From positions 53,165-117,164 of the forward strand of contig NCEB01000008.1 in the NCBI GenBank assembly GCA_002280475.1: 64,000 nucleotides of DNA, written 5' to 3'. The notes beneath the pieces are model-generated. The model did no database searches. It saw only the letters and a list, made by a program, of their open reading frames with translations, and was not told the origin of the DNA. Position numbers and translations under genes: made by a program. Numbering within the stretch: the first letter of the stretch is position 1; every line of letters starts with the position of its first letter. Below, piece after piece: positions 33,694-43,323 of this stretch. The DNA comes from Brevundimonas subvibrioides. GTDB taxonomy: Bacteria; Pseudomonadota; Alphaproteobacteria; Caulobacterales; Caulobacteraceae.

Positions 33694-35147
33694 GCCGACC
33701 CCTTCATCGTCTCGATGGTCCTTGTGGTGGAATAGCCGTCTGAGAAGGCGGCCAGCCGCACCTCTCCGCCCCAGCTCTCGACCAGATCGCCACCAACCAC
33801 ACCTTCGCGGGTATAGTCCGCCCCCTTGATGAGCACGTCGGGCCGCAGCCGTTCGATCAGCCGGATGGGCGTGGGGTCATCGAATGCGGTGACCCGGTCC
33901 ACGCTGGCCAGGCCGCCGATGACGACGGCGCGGCTGTCGAGATCGTTGACCGGCCGCCCCTCGCCCTTCAGCGCGCGGACGGAGGCGTCGGTGTTCAGCG
34001 CCACCACCAGCCGGTCGCACCACGACCGCGCCTGGGCCAGGTAGGCGACATGGCCCCGGTGCAGGATGTCGAAACAGCCGTTGGTGAAGCCGACCTTCAG
34101 CCCCTGGGCCCGCCAGGCTTCCACCTCGGCGGCGAGATCGTCGAGGCCCGTGACCTTGGCGAGCGTGGCCCCCGCGTGCTGGCTGACCTCGGCTTCGATG
34201 AGTTCGGCCGGCGTGACCACGGCCGTGCCGCTCTTTCCGACGACGACGCCCGAGGCCAGGATGGCCAGCTGCACCGCCTGTTCCAGCGAGGCCCCGGCCC
34301 CGAGCGCGAGGCCCAGCGCCGCAAGGCCCGTGTCGCCGGCGCCGGAGACGTCGAACACCTCGCGCGCCCGGCCAGGGAAGTGGCGCACAGGGCCACCGCG
34401 CCGCATCAGGCTCATGCCCTTGCCGGCGCGAGTCACGACGATGGCCTTGGCGGTCGTAGCCTCCAGCAGGGCCGGGAGCGCCGCCTCGATGTCCGCATCG
34501 GTCTCGACCGGCAGACCGGTGGCTCCCGCGAGCTCAGACGCGTTGGGCTTGATGACGTCGACGGCGCCGTAGCGGGCGAAATCGCGCCCCTTGGGATCGA
34601 CGATGACGGGAATGCCCGCGTTCTGGGCCTGCCAAACGGCGGACCGGATCAGCCGTTCGGTGACGACGCCCTTACTGTAATCTGACAGGAGAATGGCCGA
34701 AGTATTTGAAAACACGTCATCCCGCTCGAAGGCTCCGATGACGGGTTCCTCCTCGTCGAGCCGCATCAGCTGTTGGCCGCCGGACACATAGCGGGTCTTG
34801 ACGATAGTGGCGGCGGCGGGCGGTCGGGCGATGAAATCCTCGATCCGGTCTTCGACCGCCACGAGCGCGCCCAACTCGGTCCCGGGGGCGTCGTCACCGG
34901 CGACACCGCCCAGGCGGGCGGTCGCGCCCAGCGCCGCGACGTTGCGTGCCACATTGCCGACGCCCCCCGGCATGGCGACCATGCGTCGGGCGCGCAGGAC
35001 CGGAATGGGGGCCTCGGGCGAAATGCGGCTGACCTCGCCATAGATATAGCGGTCCAGCATCAGGTCGCCGACGCAGGCGATCGTCAGGCTGCGCGCCTTT
35101 TCGAGCAGCGCCTGCAGTCCGCCGAGGTCGAGGTGGGTGTCAGCCAT
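33690..35147 (-). CDS. hldE: bifunctional heptose 7-phosphate kinase / heptose 1-phosphate adenylyltransferase
   Basis: A two-domain enzyme of ADP-heptose synthesis. The PfkB kinase domain (about 1-320) contains GDLMLDRYIYGEVSRISPEAPIPVL, PGGVGNVARNVAALG and the ATP/anion-hole motif DVSGAGDTGLAALGLAL. The nucleotidyltransferase domain (about 345-485) opens with VGFTNGCFDILHRGHVAYLAQA and has SVRALKGEGRPVNDLDSR. I take ATG 35147 (MADTHLDL); a GTG two codons earlier is possible. It is the first gene of hldE-hldD-DUF3089 and lies 18 nt after kdsA, so all four may be one LPS operon. Confidence 0.96.
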   Translation of the reverse strand: MADTHLDLGGLQALLEKARSLTIACVGDLMLDRYIYGEVSRISPEAPIPVLRARRMVAMPGGVGNVARNVAALGATARLGGVAGDDAPGTELGALVAVEDRIEDFIARPPAAATIVKTRYVSGGQQLMRLDEEEPVIGAFERDDVFSNTSAILLSDYSKGVVTERLIRSAVWQAQNAGIPVIVDPKGRDFARYGAVDVIKPNASELAGATGLPVETDADIEAALPALLEATTAKAIVVTRAGKGMSLMRRGGPVRHFPGRAREVFDVSGAGDTGLAALGLALGAGASLEQAVQLAILASGVVVGKSGTAVVTPAELIEAEVSQHAGATLAKVTGLDDLAAEVEAWRAQGLKVGFTNGCFDILHRGHVAYLAQARSWCDRLVVALNTDASVRALKGEGRPVNDLDSRAVVIGGLASVDRVTAFDDPTPIRLIERLRPDVLIKGADYTREGVVGGDLVESWGGEVRLAAFSDGYSTTRTIETMKGSA

Positions 35148-35165
35148 ACCCACCGCCTATCGGAT

Positions 35166-36032
35166 TCACGCCGCCTTCGCCATCCGGGCCTTGCTGAGGT
35201 CGTCGTAGGCGATCAGGTCGGCGGCCAGGGCCTCGAACTCCGACAGGGGCACCATGTTCGGACCGTCGGACGGGGCATTGTCCGGGTCCTGATGCGTCTC
35301 CATGAAGACGGCGTCGACGCCGACGGCCACGGCGGCGCGGGCCAGGACCGGCACGAACTCGCGCTGGCCACCGGACGACGTCCCCTGCCCGCCCGGCTGC
35401 TGGACGCTGTGGGTCGCGTCGAACACCACCGGGCAGCCGATGTCGCGCAGCACCGGCAGAGCCCGCATGTCGCTGACGAGCGTATTGTAGCCGAAGCTGG
35501 CACCCCGCTCGCAGGCCATGACGTTGGGATTGCCCGCGCCGGTCACCTTGGCGATGACGTTCTTCATGTCCCAGGGGGCCAGGAACTGGCCCTTCTTGAT
35601 GTTGATGGCGCGGCCGGTCGCGGCGGCGGCCAGCAGCAGGTCGGTCTGGCGGCTCAGGAAGGCCGGGATTTGCAGCACGTCCACGACCTCGCCGGCGATA
35701 CGGCAGTGTTCCTCTGTGTGGACGTCGGTAAGGACCGGCAGGCCCAGCGTCTCGCGGATCTCGGCGAAGATGGGCAGCGAGCCTTCAAGCCCGAAGCCCC
35801 GCGCGGCGTTGGCGCTGGTGCGGTTCGCCTTGTCGAAACTGGTCTTGTAGATGATGCCGACGTTCAGCCGCTGGCCGATCTCCTTCAGCGCATGGGCCAT
35901 TTCCAGCGCGTGCTGGCGGCTCTCCAACTGGCACGGGCCGGCGATGAAGACGATGCGGGCCCCGCCGCCGATGACGACGGGCGCGGTGATACCGTTTCCG
36001 GACAGGGTGATGACGGCGTTCGGAGCGTTCAA
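35166..36032 (-). CDS. kdsA: 3-deoxy-8-phosphooctulonate (KDO-8-P) synthase
   Basis: Condenses phosphoenolpyruvate with arabinose 5-phosphate to give KDO-8-phosphate for lipid A-core. The 288-residue TIM barrel shows [56 protein letters not shown] and [16 protein letters not shown], all characteristic of KdsA. The start is a TTG with AGAAGG upstream. It is the promoter-proximal gene of the leftward LPS cluster and is divergent from a photolyase. Confidence 0.96.
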   Translation of the reverse strand: MNAPNAVITLSGNGITAPVVIGGGARIVFIAGPCQLESRQHALEMAHALKEIGQRLNVGIIYKTSFDKANRTSANAARGFGLEGSLPIFAEIRETLGLPVLTDVHTEEHCRIAGEVVDVLQIPAFLSRQTDLLLAAAATGRAINIKKGQFLAPWDMKNVIAKVTGAGNPNVMACERGASFGYNTLVSDMRALPVLRDIGCPVVFDATHSVQQPGGQGTSSGGQREFVPVLARAAVAVGVDAVFMETHQDPDNAPSDGPNMVPLSEFEALAADLIAYDDLSKARMAKAA

Positions 36033-36150
36033 GGCGGCGGCCTTCTTCTAGCGACGGTTTGGCGGCTGGCGCGTTCGAATGGGCCAGCCTATGGGGCGGT
36101 CAGGTGGGCCTGTCCGCCGGATTTCGCAACCTATCACGGAGCCCGAGCGC

Positions 36151-37614
36151 GTGACCACAGACCGCGAGCCGCCCGTCATCCTGTGGTTCCGCCGCGACCT
36201 GAGACTGGCCGATAATCCGGCCCTGCAGGCCGCCCATGCGACGGGGCGGCCGATCGTGCCGGTCTATATCCTCGACGAGGGCTCGGCCGTGCGGCCGATC
36301 GGCGGGGCCAGCCGCTGGTGGCTGGACAAGTCGCTGAAGGCGCTGGCGGCGTCGATCATGGAGCGCGGGGGATCGCTTGTTCTGCGACGCGGTGATTCGG
36401 AAGCGGAGCTGCGCCGGCTTATCGACCAGACCGGCGCGACCTGCGTGATGATGAACCGGCTTTTCGAGCCGGACGGCTGGGCGCGCGACACCGACATCGC
36501 CCATGCGCTGAAGGCCGATGGCGTCGAGGTGAAGGGGTTCAACGGCACGCTGCTGACCCGACCCGGCTCGGTGCTGAACGGCTCGGGCGGACCCTACAAG
36601 GTCTACACGCCCTTCATGAAGGCGCTGCGGGCGCAGCTGGAGCCGCCCGCCCACACGACCGGCCCATGCGACCTGTCTGGCGCGCCCGAAGTCGACAGCG
36701 ACGACATCGACGCCTGGGGCCTGCATCCCACCCGGCCGGACTGGTCGGGCGGTTTTCTGGGAGAGCCGGGCGAGGCCGGGGCGACGCGGGCGCTCTCGGC
36801 GTTCCTCCAGTCGGGGCTGAAGTCCTACGATGACGACCGGAATCGGCCCGACCGGGAGGGCACCAGCCGGCTGTCGCCGCATCTGCATTTCGGCGAGATC
36901 AGTCCGTGGCGGGCCTGGACGGCGGCCTATGACGCGGCTGGTTCCGATGGGAGTTCAGCGGGTCAAGCCGACAAGTTCACCAACGAACTGATCTGGCGCG
37001 ACTTCTCGGCTCATCTGTTTCACCATTTCCCGACCCTGCCGACGGACGCCTTCCGGCCCGAATACGACCGGATGCCGTGGATCAACGACGCGGCCCAGAT
37101 CGAGGCCTGGACGAAGGGCCAGACGGGCTATCCCATCGTCGACGCGGGCATGCGCGAGCTGTGGACCACGGGCTTCATGCACAACCGGGTGCGGATGATC
37201 GTTGCGTCCTTCCTGATCAAGCACCTGCTGATCGACTGGCGAAAGGGCGAGGCCTGGTTCTGGGACTGTCTGATGGACGCCGACTTGGCCCAGAACGCCC
37301 AGAACTGGCAGTGGGTCGCGGGGTCGGGGGCAGACGCCTCGCCCTATTTCCGCATCTTCAACCCGATCACCCAGGGCCAGAAGTTCGATCCGGACGGGGT
37401 CTATGTGACGCGGTGGGTGCCGGAACTGAAGCGGCTGTCGCCCGCCTTCGTCCATTCGCCCTGGACCGCGCCGCCCGAGATCCTGCGCGCGGCCGGCGTG
37501 ACGCTGGGTCGCACCTACCCGAAACCGCTCGTGGACCACGCCGAGGCCCGCCAGCGCGCGCTCGCGGCGCTGAAGACAATCAACAGCCAAGGTGAAGCCT
37601 GGCCGGAGGATTGA
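36151..37614 (+). CDS. phrB: deoxyribodipyrimidine photolyase (cryptochrome/photolyase family)
   Basis: Light-dependent repair of cyclobutane pyrimidine dimers with FAD. The N-terminal antenna domain opens with VILWFRRDLRLADNPAL. The FAD domain has SRLSPHLHFGEISPW, TNELIWRDFSAHLFHHFP, GYPIVDAGMRELWTTGFMHNRVRM and the tryptophan-rich electron-transfer region through NAQNWQWVAGSGADASPYFRIFNP. The GTG at 36151, with GGAG upstream, starts MTTDREPPVILWF and fits the family better than the frame's earlier ATG at 36079. The stop overlaps a TTG of the next gene. A second, unrelated iron-sulfur photolyase lies at 46.1-47.7 kb. Confidence 0.95.
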   Translation: MTTDREPPVILWFRRDLRLADNPALQAAHATGRPIVPVYILDEGSAVRPIGGASRWWLDKSLKALAASIMERGGSLVLRRGDSEAELRRLIDQTGATCVMMNRLFEPDGWARDTDIAHALKADGVEVKGFNGTLLTRPGSVLNGSGGPYKVYTPFMKALRAQLEPPAHTTGPCDLSGAPEVDSDDIDAWGLHPTRPDWSGGFLGEPGEAGATRALSAFLQSGLKSYDDDRNRPDREGTSRLSPHLHFGEISPWRAWTAAYDAAGSDGSSAGQADKFTNELIWRDFSAHLFHHFPTLPTDAFRPEYDRMPWINDAAQIEAWTKGQTGYPIVDAGMRELWTTGFMHNRVRMIVASFLIKHLLIDWRKGEAWFWDCLMDADLAQNAQNWQWVAGSGADASPYFRIFNPITQGQKFDPDGVYVTRWVPELKRLSPAFVHSPWTAPPEILRAAGVTLGRTYPKPLVDHAEARQRALAALKTINSQGEAWPED

Positions 37615-37646
37615 CCGTAGCTGTAGCGAGCCACAGGTTGATCCCC

Positions 37647-38867
37647 ATGACCGTCTTCACCGCCGACCACGTCTCGAGCCTTGAGCGGACGCCCCGCGTT
37701 TTCGCCGGGTTGATCCGTCTGCTGTCGCGGAATTGGACCTATGGGTCGCTGACGCTGAGCCTGCCGAACGGCGAAATCCACCGTCTGGATGGGGACACGC
37801 CTGGACCCAGCGCGGTGATGCAGGTCAACGACTACCGCTTCGCCCGCCGCGTGCTGGCCAACGGCGACATCGGATACGCCGAGGGCTTCATCGCCGGTGA
37901 GTGGGACAGCCCGCATCTGGCGGTGCTGCTGGAGGTTCTGGCGTCCAACTACGACCACATCCGCCGTCTGTTCGACGGCAATGCGGTGATGCTGGCGGTG
38001 AACTGGGTCTCTCACCGGCTTAATCGCAACAGCCGGACGGGGTCGAAGAAGAACATCCACGCCCACTACGACCTGGGCAACGCCTTCTACGCGGCGTGGC
38101 TGGATCGGACGATGACCTATTCCGCCGCCCGGTTCGACAGCGTGTCCGAGCCGCTGGAGGCCGCGCAGACCCGCAAATATGCCGACCTGGCCCGGGCTAT
38201 GGACTTGAAGCCGGGCATGCGGGTGCTGGAGATCGGCTGCGGCTGGGGCGGGTTCGCCGACTATGCGGCGCGCGAGATCGGGGCCCATGTCACCGGCGTG
38301 ACCATCAGCCAGGAACAGCACGGCCTCGCTCGGCAGCGGCTGTTCAACGCGGGCCTGTCGGAGAAGACCGACATCCGACTGATGGACTATCGCGACATCG
38401 AGGGGACGTTCGACCGGGTCGCCTCGATCGAGATGTTCGAGGCCGTCGGCAAGGAATACTGGGGGGCCTATTTCGACAAGGTCCGAGAGGTCCTGGTCCC
38501 CGGCGGCCGCGCGGGCCTGCAGATCATCACCATCCAGGACGACCTGTTCGACGAGTACAACGCCCGCGTCGACTTCATCCAGAAATACGTCTTCCCCGGC
38601 GGGATGCTGCCCAGTGAGGCGCGGCTGCAGCCGGTCGTCGAGGCGGCGGGGCTGCGATGGGACGCGGTCGAGCGGTTCGGCGTCGACTATGCCGACACCC
38701 TGGCGCGCTGGGACCGCAGCTTTCAGGCCGCCTGGGGCGACATCCGCAAGATGGGCGGCTTCGACGAGCGGTTCCGGCGGCTGTGGCACTTCTACCTGGC
38801 CTATTGCGAGGCGGGGTTCCGGTCGCGCCGGACCGATGTGATCCAGCTGGCGCTGACCCGGGCCTAG
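37647..38867 (+). CDS. cfa: cyclopropane-fatty-acyl-phospholipid synthase
   Basis: SAM-dependent enzyme that methylenates unsaturated acyl chains of membrane phospholipids, usually in stationary phase or acid stress. An N-terminal lipid-binding region (to about 120) precedes [26 protein letters not shown], the SAM-binding [27 protein letters not shown] and [13 protein letters not shown] [19 protein letters not shown]. The length of 406 is close to E. coli Cfa. I use ATG 37647 (MTVFTADHV); a TTG at 37611 overlapping the photolyase stop (TTGA) is an alternative. Its stop lies in a CTAG shared with the convergent diguanylate cyclase. Confidence 0.94.
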   Translation: MTVFTADHVSSLERTPRVFAGLIRLLSRNWTYGSLTLSLPNGEIHRLDGDTPGPSAVMQVNDYRFARRVLANGDIGYAEGFIAGEWDSPHLAVLLEVLASNYDHIRRLFDGNAVMLAVNWVSHRLNRNSRTGSKKNIHAHYDLGNAFYAAWLDRTMTYSAARFDSVSEPLEAAQTRKYADLARAMDLKPGMRVLEIGCGWGGFADYAAREIGAHVTGVTISQEQHGLARQRLFNAGLSEKTDIRLMDYRDIEGTFDRVASIEMFEAVGKEYWGAYFDKVREVLVPGGRAGLQIITIQDDLFDEYNARVDFIQKYVFPGGMLPSEARLQPVVEAAGLRWDAVERFGVDYADTLARWDRSFQAAWGDIRKMGGFDERFRRLWHFYLAYCEAGFRSRRTDVIQLALTRA

Positions 38868-39439
38868 CGCCCGCGCTTTCGCACCCACATGGCGGCGTCG
38901 GCCTCGGCCAGCCAGGCCTCGACGTCGGTCTGGCCGGCGAAGGCCCGCACGCCGAACGAACCCGCGAGCGTCGCCGGCTGACCTTCCCAGCGGAAGTCGG
39001 CGGCCTCCAGAGCGGCCTTCAGCGACGCCGCCTTCTCGCGCCCCTCCTCCAGCCCAGCGTTGAGCAGCAGGACCGCGAACTCGTCGCCGCCCAGCCGACC
39101 GACGGCGTCGGTCGCGCGCACATTCTCCAGCAACAGCTCCGCCACCCGCACCAGGGCCGCGTCGCCGGCGGCGTGGCCGAGCGCGTCATTGACGCCCTTG
39201 AAGCCGTCGAGATCGAGATACAGCAGCGCCGCCGGCACCTTGTACCGGGTGCAATAGGCCATGGTCCGCGTCATGGCCGCGACGAAGCCCCTGCGGTTCA
39301 GCACCGGCACCAACACATCGTGCTCCGCTGCAGCCTCAGCCGCCTCGGCGCGCGCGCGCAGAGCCTCGACCTCGGCGCGCAGGCGGGCGATCTCGGCATG
39401 CGGATCGGCGAGGACGTCGATGTCGGCCGCGTCGGTCAC
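38864..39439 (-). CDS. small coiled-coil GGDEF diguanylate cyclase
   Basis: A cytoplasmic 191-residue protein. A coiled coil (about residues 14-38, [21 protein letters not shown]) leads into a GGDEF domain with the substrate motif [18 protein letters not shown], the active site GGDEF at 117-121 and an RxxD inhibitory site (RATD, 108-111) five residues before it. It should make c-di-GMP as a coiled-coil dimer under product inhibition, much like Caulobacter DgcB in layout. The GTG at 39439 has GGAG 8 nt upstream and is preferred to a GTG at 39481. It is divergent from purE. Together with the PopA-like effector it gives the window a c-di-GMP source and a reader. Confidence 0.88.
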   Translation of the reverse strand: MTDAADIDVLADPHAEIARLRAEVEALRARAEAAEAAAEHDVLVPVLNRRGFVAAMTRTMAYCTRYKVPAALLYLDLDGFKGVNDALGHAAGDAALVRVAELLLENVRATDAVGRLGGDEFAVLLLNAGLEEGREKAASLKAALEAADFRWEGQPATLAGSFGVRAFAGQTDVEAWLAEADAAMWVRKRGR

Positions 39440-39557
39440 GGTCGGGCTCCGGGGCGACTCAGACGACGGCCGCACCCCCACAGGCTAGCGCCCTTGGTTG
39501 CGGGCGCAACGCGCGTGCTGTAACCGGCCGCTTTCCCGGAACAGGAACCTCGACCGC

Positions 39558-40049
39558 ATGGCGACCGAGACCCCGCCCGTCGCGATCATCATGGGCAGCC
39601 GTTCGGACTGGCCCACCCTGAAGCACGCCGCCGACACCCTGGACCGGCTGGGGGTCGCCTGGGACGCGCGGGTGGTGTCCGCGCACAGGACGCCGGAGCG
39701 ACTGGTCCAGTTCGCGACGGGGGCCAAATCCGCCGGGTTCAAGGTCATCATCGCCGGCGCCGGTGGAGCCGCGCACCTGCCCGGCATGGCAGCCTCCATG
39801 ACGCCGCTGCCGGTGCTCGGCGTGCCGGTGCAGTCCAGGGCGCTGCAGGGTCTCGATTCGCTGCTGTCGATCGTGCAGATGCCCGGCGGCGTGCCGGTCG
39901 CGACCCTGGCCATCGGCGAGGCGGGGGCAAAGAACGCCGGCATCCTGGCGGCTCAGATCCTGGCGCTGTCCGATTCGACCCTGGCCGGACGCCTCGACGC
40001 CTTCCGAGAGGCCCAGACCGAGGCGGTCCACGAGACGGTCGAAGACTGA
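39558..40049 (+). CDS. purE: N5-carboxyaminoimidazole ribonucleotide mutase
   Basis: De novo purine synthesis: converts N5-CAIR to CAIR. The 163-residue octameric class I enzyme has [26 protein letters not shown] at the start, [15 protein letters not shown] with the catalytic histidine, and [28 protein letters not shown]. The ATG at 39558 (MATETPPV) is well placed, and purK begins 3 nt after the stop codon, the usual purEK operon. Confidence 0.97.
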   Translation: MATETPPVAIIMGSRSDWPTLKHAADTLDRLGVAWDARVVSAHRTPERLVQFATGAKSAGFKVIIAGAGGAAHLPGMAASMTPLPVLGVPVQSRALQGLDSLLSIVQMPGGVPVATLAIGEAGAKNAGILAAQILALSDSTLAGRLDAFREAQTEAVHETVED

Positions 40050-40051
40050 CC

Positions 40052-41137
40052 TTGGCCACGCCCTTCGCCCCCCTCGCGCCCGGCTCGACCATCGGCATTC
40101 TCGGCGGTGGCCAGTTGGGCCGGATGCTGTCCCAGGCTGCCGGACGGCTGGGCTTCGACGTCGTCATCCTGGACCCCGAGGACAACAGCCCGGCGGGGCG
40201 GGTCTCGCGCGGCCAGATCGTCGCCGCCTATGACGATCCCACGGCCCTGAACGTATTCGGCCGCGTCTGTGACGTGGTGACCTTCGAGTTCGAGAACGTG
40301 CCGGCGACCTCGATGGAGCGGCTGGCCGAGGCCGGGGCCCTGGTGGCGCCGGGTCCGGTCGCCCTGGCGGTGACCCAGGACCGGGTCGAGGAGAAGACCT
40401 TCCTCAACGGCGTCGGAGCCGCGACCGTCGCCTTCGCCGCCATAGACAGCCTGGACGACCTGACCGCCGCGCTGGACACGCTGGGCACCCCGTCGGTGCT
40501 CAAGACCCGCCGTGAAGGCTATGACGGCAAGGGTCAGGTCTGGATCAAGTCGCCGAGACAGGCCGAGGCCGCCTTCGAAGCGATCGAGGGCCGGCCCGCC
40601 GTGCTGGAGGCCAGGGCCGATTTCGCGCGCGAGCTGTCGATCATCGCTGCGCGGGGCCGCGACGGGGCCGTCGCGGTCTATCCCTTGGGCGAGAACCGGC
40701 ATGCGGGCGGCGTTTTGCGCACCACCCTCGCCCCAGCCGTGGTCGATGCAAGGACCGAGCGCCGCGCCCGTGCCATCGCCAGGGCGGTGATGGAGGGCCT
40801 GGAATACGTCGGCGTCATCGGCATCGAACTGTTCGATCTCGGGAACGGCCAGCTTCTGGTGAACGAGATCGCGCCGCGGGTCCACAACACCGGCCACTGG
40901 ACCCAGGACGGCTGCGTCTGCGACCAGTTCGAACAGCATATCCGCGCCGTCGCGGGATGGCCGCTGGGTCCCACCGCCGCCCATGCGCGCGTCGAGATGC
41001 AGAACCTGCTGGGCGAAGAGGTCGAGCAGTGGTCGAAGCTTGCCGCAAAGGCCGACGCCCGGCTGCACCTCTACGGCAAGACCGAGGCTCGGCCGGGACG
41101 CAAGATGGCCCACGTCAACCGGGTCAGGCCGCTCTGA
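40052..41137 (+). CDS. purK: N5-carboxyaminoimidazole ribonucleotide synthase
   Basis: ATP-grasp enzyme carboxylating AIR with bicarbonate to give the substrate of PurE. The 361-residue protein has IGILGGGQLGRMLSQAA at the start, TFEFENVPA, the ATP-grasp lysine region LKTRREGYDGKGQ, and ELFDLGNGQLLVNEIAPRVHNTGHWTQDGC at the metal site. The start is a TTG (MATPFAPLAPG) 3 nt after purE. The gene ends 10 nt before the stop of the convergent YccF-like gene. Confidence 0.97.
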   Translation: MATPFAPLAPGSTIGILGGGQLGRMLSQAAGRLGFDVVILDPEDNSPAGRVSRGQIVAAYDDPTALNVFGRVCDVVTFEFENVPATSMERLAEAGALVAPGPVALAVTQDRVEEKTFLNGVGAATVAFAAIDSLDDLTAALDTLGTPSVLKTRREGYDGKGQVWIKSPRQAEAAFEAIEGRPAVLEARADFARELSIIAARGRDGAVAVYPLGENRHAGGVLRTTLAPAVVDARTERRARAIARAVMEGLEYVGVIGIELFDLGNGQLLVNEIAPRVHNTGHWTQDGCVCDQFEQHIRAVAGWPLGPTAAHARVEMQNLLGEEVEQWSKLAAKADARLHLYGKTEARPGRKMAHVNRVRPL

Positions 41138-41146
41138 CGGACGGGG

Positions 41147-41539
41147 TCAGGGCTTGTCGCGGATGGTGGCCCCCACCGGGGCGAGAGCCAGCTTGGCCAG
41201 TTCCAGGTCCTTCAGGGCGAAGGGGATGCCGATGATGGTGATGGCCTCGGCGAAGGCGATCAGGACGTGCGTCAGGGCGATGTACCAGCCTGCGAAGACG
41301 AACCAGATCACGTTCAACCCAACGCCGAAGCAGCCGATGCCACGCCCATCGGCCTCACCGCCCCAGACCACCTCGCGTCCGAACGGCCAGAACGAATAGC
41401 TGGCAATCCTCCAGGCGGCGAAGGTCCAGGGCAGGCCGACGACCGTGATCGCCAGGATCGCGCCGCCCAGCAACCACAACAGGCCGCTGATCCATCCGCC
41501 GAGGATGAACCACAGGATGTTCAGTATCAGACGGATCAC
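41147..41539 (-). CDS. YccF domain-containing inner-membrane protein
   Basis: A 130-residue membrane protein with two internal repeats. Each has a helix pair, LNILWFILGGWISGLLWLLGGAILAITVVGLPWTFAAWRIA and LNVIWFVFAGWYIALTHVLIAFAEAITIIGIPFALKDLELA, which is the YccF signature. The PFGREVVW loop lies between. Function is not established for the family. The GTG at 41539 follows an AGGAA site. The upstream spacer to DUF2171 holds a copy of the 3'-end repeat. Confidence 0.9.
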   Translation of the reverse strand: MIRLILNILWFILGGWISGLLWLLGGAILAITVVGLPWTFAAWRIASYSFWPFGREVVWGGEADGRGIGCFGVGLNVIWFVFAGWYIALTHVLIAFAEAITIIGIPFALKDLELAKLALAPVGATIRDKP

Positions 41540-41644
41540 GCGTGTTTCCTCCCCGTCGGCCGTTCGCCGACCTCCGTCACATAGGCCGAGGCCCCGCCTT
41601 TGGCAGCGGGGTATCGGGTGAATTCGTCGTAAGCAACGTCGCGC

Positions 41645-41677
41645 CTCAAGCCGGAAGTGACCGCGTCGCGACCATAG
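41645..41677 (-). repeat. 3'-end repeat, copy B (after the DUF2171 gene)
   Basis: A 33-nt relative of the repeats at 20026-20059 and 52723-52756, sharing CTCAAGC, the GACCGCGTCGCGA core and a terminal TAG, but more diverged. It begins 9 nt after the stop of the minus-strand DUF2171 gene, in the same orientation relative to the upstream gene as the other copies. Confidence 0.5.
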
Positions 41678-41686
41678 GCGCAAGCA

Positions 41687-41923
41687 TCAGTGCTTCTCGG
41701 TCCAGCGGGACTTGGCCTCGTCCTTGGTCAGGGTCAGGCGGACCTTGTCGTCGTCGACATAATCGACCCAACTGACCGGAATCATGTGGTGCTTGAAGCC
41801 ACCGGCGAGGTCGAGCTTGGCCAACTCTATCTGATCGCCCAGGACGTGATCGACCCGGCCGACATGGCCGCCGTCGGAGCCGACGACTTCGAGGTGTTCC
41901 TTGATGAGGCTGGCGTCTACCAT
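41687..41923 (-). CDS. DUF2171 domain protein
   Basis: A 78-residue PRC-barrel-like small protein. The KEHLEVVGSDGGHVGRVDHVLGDQIELAKLD segment and SWVDYVDDDKVRLTLTKDEA are typical of DUF2171. Function unknown; such proteins are abundant in alphaproteobacteria and often stress-related. AGGAG lies 7 nt before the ATG at 41923. It is divergent from the DUF4169 gene. Confidence 0.85.
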   Translation of the reverse strand: MVDASLIKEHLEVVGSDGGHVGRVDHVLGDQIELAKLDLAGGFKHHMIPVSWVDYVDDDKVRLTLTKDEAKSRWTEKH

Positions 41924-41991
41924 GGGGCGGTCTCCTTTGCCGTTGGGGGAGACCGGGAAACGCCGGCAGGTCCTGGCGGTTGCGAGGCGAC

Positions 41992-42177
41992 ATGGGCGAG
42001 ATCATCAACCTGAACCACGCCCGCAAGGCTCGCGACAAGGCGGCGGCGAAGGATGCCGCCTCGGTGAACCGGGTCGCCCACGGGCGCACCAAGACCGAGC
42101 GAAAGGCGGCAGAATCGGAGAAGGCGCGGGCGGCCCGGCTGCTCGACCAGGCCAGGCGCGAGGATCGCGATGACTGA
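41992..42177 (+). CDS. DUF4169 family small basic protein
   Basis: A 61-residue charged helical protein, MGEIINLNHARKARDKAA at the start, which is the DUF4169 hallmark. The rest is rich in Lys, Arg, Glu and Ala. Function unknown. GAGG precedes the ATG at 41992 by 6 nt. In many alphaproteobacteria this gene lies beside a short DUF gene, as here, where the next start codon lies 8 nt inside its 3' end. Confidence 0.8.
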   Translation: MGEIINLNHARKARDKAAAKDAASVNRVAHGRTKTERKAAESEKARAARLLDQARREDRDD

Positions 42178-42322
42178 TCCAAAGTCCGACGGTCGCACAC
42201 GTCATGGCTTGATCGCTCTGATCGCCCTGCGTCAGGCCAAGGCCATCAAGGAGCGGCGCGAGCGCGAGGCGGCTGAGGCTCCGGATGCCCCCAAGCCCAG
42301 GAAGCGCGGCTGGTTCGGCTAA
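42170..42322 (+). CDS. 50-residue hypothetical protein after DUF4169
   Basis: A short reading frame that starts at ATG 42170, 8 nt inside the DUF4169 gene, and ends at TAA 42320-42322. The product is MTDPKSDGRTRHGLIALI... with a basic, helical, Glu/Arg-rich middle and a KRGWFG C-terminus. It has no membrane segment or motif I recognise. Overlap with DUF4169 and sharing of the CTAA stop tetranucleotide with the convergent transporter both suggest it is a real, coupled gene rather than chance. Confidence 0.55.
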   Translation: MTDPKSDGRTRHGLIALIALRQAKAIKERREREAAEAPDAPKPRKRGWFG

Positions 42323-43293
42323 TCCTGACGCGGCGCGCGGATCAGCAGCACCTGCCCGCCCAGGACCAGGGCCAGTCCCACGGCGGCCGGCCAGCCGAAG
42401 CGGGCCCCCTCGAACAGAAACGACACGACCATGGCGATGGGCGGCGTCAGGGCCGAGATATAGCTGGCCAGGGCATAGCCCCGGGCCCGCGCCACGGCGA
42501 AATAGGTGACGAAGGCGACGACCGAGCCGAACACCGACAGATACAGCAGCGAGACGACGTATCCCCAGCTCGGGTCGATGGTGAAGGTCGCGCCCGCGAC
42601 GAGCCCGTACAGCGCCAGCATGCCCGTTCCATAGGCCATGGCCCAGCCGGTCTGGGGCAGGATGGCGGAGCCCGCCTGCTGGCCCTTCCACGAAAAGTAG
42701 TTGCCAACCGCCGAACTGGCGACGGCTAGCAGGGCCAGGCCGATGCCGATGAGGGCGCGGCGATCGAACCCCTCGGCCACGGCCTCGCCGCCCGACAGAA
42801 CCGCCACGCCGACAATGCCGAGCGTCGCGCCGATCCAGGCCGCCGGGGCCGCCCTCTGGCCCACCACGACCCGGAACAGGACGAGGTTCAGGAACGCCAG
42901 GGTCGCGAACACCACGGCGACGATGGCCGAGGTGACATTCTGTTCGGCACCGTAGGTGAAGGAGTAGCTGATCGCGAAGACGAAGGCCCCCTGCCCCACG
43001 GCGGCCAGATGCTGGGACCGCGTCAGCCGCAACGACCGGCCCGTGACCGCGCAGCCGAGCAGCAGGATAAGCGCAGCCAACCCGAACCGCCACGTCAGGG
43101 AGGCGACCGGATCGACCACGCCGAGCTGCCAGGTGATGGCGTACCAGGTCGTGCCCCAGATCACGGCGCACAGCACCACGCCCGCGATCGCGAGGGCGCT
43201 GGCCGAGGGTCTGCGGAAGGTCGGAGCGGTCAAGGTGGACTCAGGCTGGCGGGTCGGGGCCGCCCGCTTGCCTGTCGCCGCCGCGCGACGCAA
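42319..43293 (-). CDS. EamA/DMT family transporter
   Basis: A 324-residue inner-membrane protein with ten hydrophobic segments forming two EamA repeats, starting at ALAIAGVVLCAVIWGTTWYAI and again near GVAVLSGGEAVAEG. The WGTTW motif and the PAVASLTWRF-like DPVASLTWRFGLAALIL are typical of drug/metabolite exporters. Substrate unknown. The start is uncertain: TTG at 43293 gives a 20-residue basic extension; a TTG at 43233 starts closer to the first helix. Confidence 0.85.
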   Translation of the reverse strand: MRRAAATGKRAAPTRQPESTLTAPTFRRPSASALAIAGVVLCAVIWGTTWYAITWQLGVVDPVASLTWRFGLAALILLLGCAVTGRSLRLTRSQHLAAVGQGAFVFAISYSFTYGAEQNVTSAIVAVVFATLAFLNLVLFRVVVGQRAAPAAWIGATLGIVGVAVLSGGEAVAEGFDRRALIGIGLALLAVASSAVGNYFSWKGQQAGSAILPQTGWAMAYGTGMLALYGLVAGATFTIDPSWGYVVSLLYLSVFGSVVAFVTYFAVARARGYALASYISALTPPIAMVVSFLFEGARFGWPAAVGLALVLGGQVLLIRAPRQD

Positions 43294-43323
43294 CAGCGGT
43301 CGCTGTTTATGCTGGCAGAAGAG

